Shown: in pieces, positions 60,029-64,000 of the stretch | Layout: each line of letters opens with the position of its first letter | Position numbering within the stretch: the first letter of the stretch is position 1 | Assembly (NCBI GenBank): GCA_040386975.1 | Contig: JAZKEO010000006.1 | Span: 124,001 to 188,000 of the forward strand | DNA: 64,000 nucleotides | Origin: M2408 sp040386975 | GTDB taxonomy: Bacteria > Bacteroidota > Bacteroidia > Flavobacteriales_D > Crocinitomicaceae | Reading direction: 5' to 3' | Program-made: the position numbers and the translations under genes | The notes under the pieces: generated by a model | What the model was told of the DNA's origin: nothing | Seen by the model: the letters and a program-made list of their open reading frames with translations, nothing else | Databases searched by the model: none

Positions 60029-60985
60029 ATGTCAGATGTTGAAGCTGTAGATCAATTAGTAAAAGATTACAAAGCATTAAAAAACGAAATTCATCAAGTA
60101 ATTGTTGGTCAGGAAGAAGTTGTTGACCAAGTGTTGATTTCTATTTTTTCTCGTGGACACGCACTTTTAGTTGGTGTTCCAGGTTTGGCTAAAACCTTGC
60201 TTGTAAATACGATTGCTCAAACACTTGGCTTGAGTTTCAATCGTATTCAATTTACGCCGGATTTAATGCCTTCTGATATCATTGGTTCAGAAATATTAGA
60301 TGAATCAAGACAATTCAAATTTATCAAAGGACCACTTTTTAACAACATCGTTTTGGCGGATGAGATTAATAGAACTCCACCAAAAACACAATCGGCTTTA
60401 CTAGAAGCCATGCAAGAAAAATGTGTTACTACAGCTGGACAAACCTATAAACTTCCTGCACCATTTTTTGTTTTAGCAACGCAAAATCCAATTGAACAAG
60501 AAGGAACGTATCCACTTCCAGAAGCACAATTAGATCGTTTTATGTTTAATATTTGGTTGGATTATCCTTTGTATGACGAAGAATTAGCCATTGTTAGAGC
60601 AACCACCACAGATAAAGAAATTAAGTTAAATCAAATCGTTTCTGGTGAACAAATCATGAAATACCAAGAATTGATTCGTAAAATTCCAGTTGCTGACAAT
60701 GTACTTGAATATGCTGTGAAATTGGTTGCAAAAACGAGAAGTACAAGTGAGTTTGCACCACAAATTACTAAAGATTTTATCAGTTGGGGAGCAGGACCAA
60801 GAGCCTCACAATATTTGGTTATTGGAGCTAAATGTCATGCAGCAATTAATGGACGTTTTTCGCCAGATATAGAAGACGTGAAAGCTGTTGCAAAACCAAT
60901 TTTAAGACATAGAATTGTAAGAAATTACCGTGCTGAAGCTGAAGGTTATTCAATGGATAGAATCATTGAAGAGTTGATGAAATAA
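60029..60985 (+). CDS. MoxR-family AAA+ ATPase
   Basis: 318-residue AAA+ chaperone-like ATPase. Walker A is GVPGLAKTLL (near residue 50), Walker B VLADEINRTPPKTQSALLEA (near 108), then ATQNPIEQEGTYPLPEAQLD with sensor 1 (near 148) and a C-terminal lid with GPRASQYL. MoxR proteins normally work with von Willebrand A-domain or DUF58 partners. No such gene follows here; a SNF2 helicase starts 15 bp later. Confidence 0.94.
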   Translation: MSDVEAVDQLVKDYKALKNEIHQVIVGQEEVVDQVLISIFSRGHALLVGVPGLAKTLLVNTIAQTLGLSFNRIQFTPDLMPSDIIGSEILDESRQFKFIKGPLFNNIVLADEINRTPPKTQSALLEAMQEKCVTTAGQTYKLPAPFFVLATQNPIEQEGTYPLPEAQLDRFMFNIWLDYPLYDEELAIVRATTTDKEIKLNQIVSGEQIMKYQELIRKIPVADNVLEYAVKLVAKTRSTSEFAPQITKDFISWGAGPRASQYLVIGAKCHAAINGRFSPDIEDVKAVAKPILRHRIVRNYRAEAEGYSMDRIIEELMK

Positions 60986-61000
60986 TCCTCGGACTTCAAA

Positions 61001-64000
61001 ATGCACTTTCGAAATCGAGAAATTCTTACTTATGTTAAAAATTATTCTACACAGAATGTAAGAAATCGTGTACATGAATCTGTTTTACAGGAATTAAAAA
61101 TTGAAGATAATATCATTTCGGCGACTGTTTTTGGAACAAAAAAATATGCCATTCGAATTGAATTTAACGATGAAAAAATAAAATCATCTAAATGTTCCTG
61201 TCCTTTTGATCAAGCTGGAATTTGTAAACACATCATTTTGGTCTTGCAATCAGCAGATTTACGTCTAAAATTTAAAAATTCTACAGAAACAATACATGAA
61301 CTTGAAGAGTTTACTCAGAAAGAAGTTTCGACCAAGTTTTTGGCTTCAAGTCCGAATTTTGAATTTCCACATAGAAGCACTTTTGTTTTTGAAAATTTTT
61401 CATTTGATGAAGTAAACAATGCTTTTATTGAGAAATTTTCAGCAATAGAGCCTCAAAATATTGTGAAACGAAATTCCTGCGATAATTTTGATTTGACGCT
61501 TAATCACGGACAATTTTATAATGTAACTTCTCATTGGGATAATTCTCGGGTAAATGTCGATTTTCTTCCTGAAACAAAAGAACTTCATTTAATTTGTGAA
61601 TGCAAGTTGACCAAAAGGAAAATGTGCTTGCATCAAACAGCAATGCTTTTTATTTTAAAAAACAATCAAGAAATTGCTTTTTATTTTGATAAGAATGTTA
61701 GAAATGTAAAGTTTAAAGAGATTGCCACGAATTATGGTTTAGAAAATGAAGAAAATCTAGATGATTATTTCACCATTGAAAAGAAGTACGGAAGCGTTTA
61801 CGTTGTTCCTAAAAAGAAAGAATTAATTGCTTTGAATTCAGATTCACATCGTGTGATGAGTCAAAAATTATTACCCGATGAGATTTCCTTGAAGGATGAA
61901 ATTAAGGCTGTAATTCAATTAGATACAGAACAAGGTTTGATTTTTAGTCAATCTCGTTATACAGATAATTTTTTCTTGTATTTTTTTGAAGCAAAATTAT
62001 CCAAAGAAGGAAAAATTAAGAATCCTTTGACTGAAATAAGTGCTGTGATAGAATTAGACAAATATGAGGATGTAAATGCTATTCGTTTTTTAAGTTCTCT
62101 TTCGTTTTTTAAGGATCATTACGAAAATAAAATTTCCAATGCAGATAAAATTAAGGCTTTAAAAATCATTGCTCGAAATCCGCTAAACATGAAGTTTTAT
62201 TATCATGACACTAAGATTTCGGATAACATTACGGCTAATTCAGTCAAACAGATTGAAATCATTATTCCAGAGTTTTCAAACCTTTCATTTGGTGTGAAGC
62301 AAAACGATTCGATGTATGAAATTTTGCCTTACATTCACATCAATAATCAGAAAATTAACTTACGAGCAGTTAAATTGCGATATCAATTTATCTTTTTACA
62401 TGAAGCGAAATTTTATTTGATTGACAATGCTTATTATCTGAAGATTTATCAATTTTTCAAGGAACATAATTTTAAACTTATCATTCACGAAAGTAAATTT
62501 GATGAATTCAAAGAATTGTATCTGAATAATTTAGAAAATAAAGTTGAGATAAATTATACTTTCATTAAACCAGCCACAAAAAAACAACTCGAATCAAAAG
62601 GTTTTGAGCAGGAAATAAAGAAAATGATTTATTTGACGGAATCGGATAATTACATTTTAATTACTCCATCAATGCGTTACGGGAATTTAGAAATTCCGAT
62701 TTTGAGTTTAAAGCAAATTCACGATCGAGACGATGATAATCAATGGTTTACAGTTGAAAGAGATAAACTGGAAGAGCATAAATTTGCGGGTTTACTGCTT
62801 CGACAACATCCTGAATTTGAGGAACAATTAGGACAATTTGAATATTTATACTTGCACAAAAATAAGTTTTTAGATTCTGGTTGGTTCATCGATGCTTTTG
62901 AAACTTGGAAAAATCACGATATTGAAATTTTAGGTTTCAATAAGTTGAATACCAAAATCAGCATGAATAAAATAAAAGTCGCTGTGGCGGTAAACAGTGG
63001 TTTGGATTGGTTTGATACTTCCTTAAAAGTGAAATTTGGTAACGAAGATATATCTTTAAAGCAAATACAAAAAGCGATAAAAAATGCGAATCGTTTTATT
63101 ACACTTGGGGATGGAAGTTTGGGTTTGATGCCCGAAGAATGGATTGAGAAATTTTCCAAATACTTCCGTTCAGGAGATGTCCATGAAGGAATTATCCGAA
63201 CGTCAAAAATGAATTTTTCTGTTATCAGTGAATTGTACGAAGATGAAGTTTTAAATGCTGATGTAAAAGAAGAAATTGCTTTTTTGAATAGTAAAATTGC
63301 CTCTTTCAAAACGATTCACGATGTAAAAGTTCCAAAAGCTTTAAAAGCAACCTTGCGTGATTATCAGAAACAAGGTTTAAATTGGTTGAATTTTTTAGAT
63401 GAGTTTAATTTTGGAGGTTGTTTGGCTGACGATATGGGACTTGGAAAAACCATTCAAATCATCGCTTTCATACTTGCTCAAAAAGAAAAAGATAAAACGA
63501 ATACTAATTTGATTATCTTACCAACTTCCTTGATTTTTAACTGGACGCGTGAAATTGAAAAATTCGCGCCAAGTTTAAAAATTCTGACGATTTATGGTCA
63601 AAGTCGAGTGAAAAACACCAAAGAATTTTCAAAATACGATGTCGTTCTTACTTCCTACGGAACGATGCTTTCGGACATTAAAATATTAAAATCCTTTCGT
63701 TTTAATTACATTTTCTTGGATGAATCTCAAGCGATAAAAAATCCTGAATCGCAACGCTATAAAGCTGTTCGTTTGTTGGATGCTCGAAATCGTGTGGTGT
63801 TGACTGGAACACCAATTGAAAATAACACCTTTGATTTGTATGCCCAAATGTCATTCGCCAGTCCAGGTTTGTTTGGAAGTCAACAGCGTTTTAAAGATGA
63901 ATTCTCAACTCCAATAGATCGTTTCAAAGATATTGGTAGAGCAAAAGAATTGCAGCAAAAAATCAATCCATTTATCTTAAGACGAACAAAAAAGCAAGTA
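61001..64000 (+). CDS. SNF2-family DEAD-like helicase with SWIM zinc fingers (3' end cut by window)
   Basis: Open from ATG 61001 to the window edge, 1000 codons, without a stop. Near residue 68 is a SWIM zinc finger (CSCPFDQAGICKH) and near 205 a second CxC...CxH set (CECKLTKRKMCLH). The middle 550 residues are a less conserved insert. From residue 785 the SNF2 ATPase begins: LRDYQKQGLNWLNFLDEFNF, Walker A ADDMGLGKT, motif Ia LPTSLIFNW, motif II LDESQ in place of DEAH, motif III LTGTPIENN. Motifs V and VI lie beyond the edge. Likely an ATP-driven remodeller of DNA-protein complexes; substrates unknown. Separated from moxR by 15 bp. Confidence 0.9.
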   Translation, partial: MHFRNREILTYVKNYSTQNVRNRVHESVLQELKIEDNIISATVFGTKKYAIRIEFNDEKIKSSKCSCPFDQAGICKHIILVLQSADLRLKFKNSTETIHELEEFTQKEVSTKFLASSPNFEFPHRSTFVFENFSFDEVNNAFIEKFSAIEPQNIVKRNSCDNFDLTLNHGQFYNVTSHWDNSRVNVDFLPETKELHLICECKLTKRKMCLHQTAMLFILKNNQEIAFYFDKNVRNVKFKEIATNYGLENEENLDDYFTIEKKYGSVYVVPKKKELIALNSDSHRVMSQKLLPDEISLKDEIKAVIQLDTEQGLIFSQSRYTDNFFLYFFEAKLSKEGKIKNPLTEISAVIELDKYEDVNAIRFLSSLSFFKDHYENKISNADKIKALKIIARNPLNMKFYYHDTKISDNITANSVKQIEIIIPEFSNLSFGVKQNDSMYEILPYIHINNQKINLRAVKLRYQFIFLHEAKFYLIDNAYYLKIYQFFKEHNFKLIIHESKFDEFKELYLNNLENKVEINYTFIKPATKKQLESKGFEQEIKKMIYLTESDNYILITPSMRYGNLEIPILSLKQIHDRDDDNQWFTVERDKLEEHKFAGLLLRQHPEFEEQLGQFEYLYLHKNKFLDSGWFIDAFETWKNHDIEILGFNKLNTKISMNKIKVAVAVNSGLDWFDTSLKVKFGNEDISLKQIQKAIKNANRFITLGDGSLGLMPEEWIEKFSKYFRSGDVHEGIIRTSKMNFSVISELYEDEVLNADVKEEIAFLNSKIASFKTIHDVKVPKALKATLRDYQKQGLNWLNFLDEFNFGGCLADDMGLGKTIQIIAFILAQKEKDKTNTNLIILPTSLIFNWTREIEKFAPSLKILTIYGQSRVKNTKEFSKYDVVLTSYGTMLSDIKILKSFRFNYIFLDESQAIKNPESQRYKAVRLLDARNRVVLTGTPIENNTFDLYAQMSFASPGLFGSQQRFKDEFSTPIDRFKDIGRAKELQQKINPFILRRTKKQV

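Noticed and set aside
62914..63309. Minus-strand open frame of 131 codons at the right end
   Set aside because: It is antisense to the SNF2 helicase gene, whose plus-strand frame is open for 1000 codons with clear motifs.
1..64000. tRNA, rRNA, CRISPR arrays, prophage or transposase genes
   Set aside because: I looked at all gaps above about 100 bp by eye and saw no cloverleaf, spaced repeat array or integrase/transposase reading frame; a covariance-model scan would be needed for certainty.

Overview
The window is chromosomal DNA of an AT-rich member of the Bacteroidota, most likely of the order Flavobacteriales. Three things point there. Several exported proteins end in type IX secretion (T9SS) sorting domains. 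Promoters fit the Bacteroidota pattern TTG-N19-21-TAnnTTTG. The complex I operon has separate nuoC and nuoD and a short nuoG without the molybdopterin domain. I saw no rRNA, tRNA, CRISPR array, transposase or phage gene. A genus cannot be named from this sequence alone.

Layout. 1-5.2 kb: a SulP anion transporter with a beta-carbonic anhydrase (cut by the left edge), a frameshifted membrane protein, folD and a tandem universal stress protein. 5.2-15.3 kb: two exported proteins, then three large T9SS cargo proteins. 15.4-18.9 kb: nrdAB for a class Ia ribonucleotide reductase that reads much like the eukaryotic enzyme. 19.4-25.0 kb: comF, an FAD oxidoreductase, an unknown protein, a PhnA-like protein, a FucP-type sugar transporter and a Sco protein. 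25.3-28.7 kb: a lectin-like T9SS protein, followed by a cassette-like unit with a cyclase-fold gene next to an attC-like inverted repeat. 28.7-35.2 kb: a TPR histidine kinase downstream of paaG, an exported esterase, and the phenylacetyl-CoA epoxidase genes paaABCD, which are interrupted by a four-helix-bundle gene between inverted repeats. 35.5-37.4 kb: a lipoprotein, heme A synthase and a VanZ-like protein. 37.5-50.4 kb: the complete nuoA-N operon. 50.4-54.7 kb: a TPR/SpoIIE phosphatase, an M43 metalloprotease, a lipoprotein and a decayed HNH endonuclease. 54.9-64 kb: guaB, two periplasmic prolyl isomerases, a MoxR ATPase and a SNF2 helicase cut by the right edge.

How the genes fit together. 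Aerobic respiration is the main theme: complex I, heme A synthase and Sco for cytochrome oxidase, oxygen-dependent phenylacetate breakdown and an oxygen-dependent RNR. Secretion and envelope biology is the second theme: T9SS cargo, SurA-type chaperones and lipoproteins. The less ordinary material lies between the genes. It includes a palindrome shared by the promoters of T9SS cargo genes, dispersed repeats that supply coding ends of genes, a pair of hairpins with complementary loops, and the two cassette-like units at 27.7-28.7 kb and 33.5-33.9 kb. Two genes are broken at homopolymer runs and may be sequencing errors.
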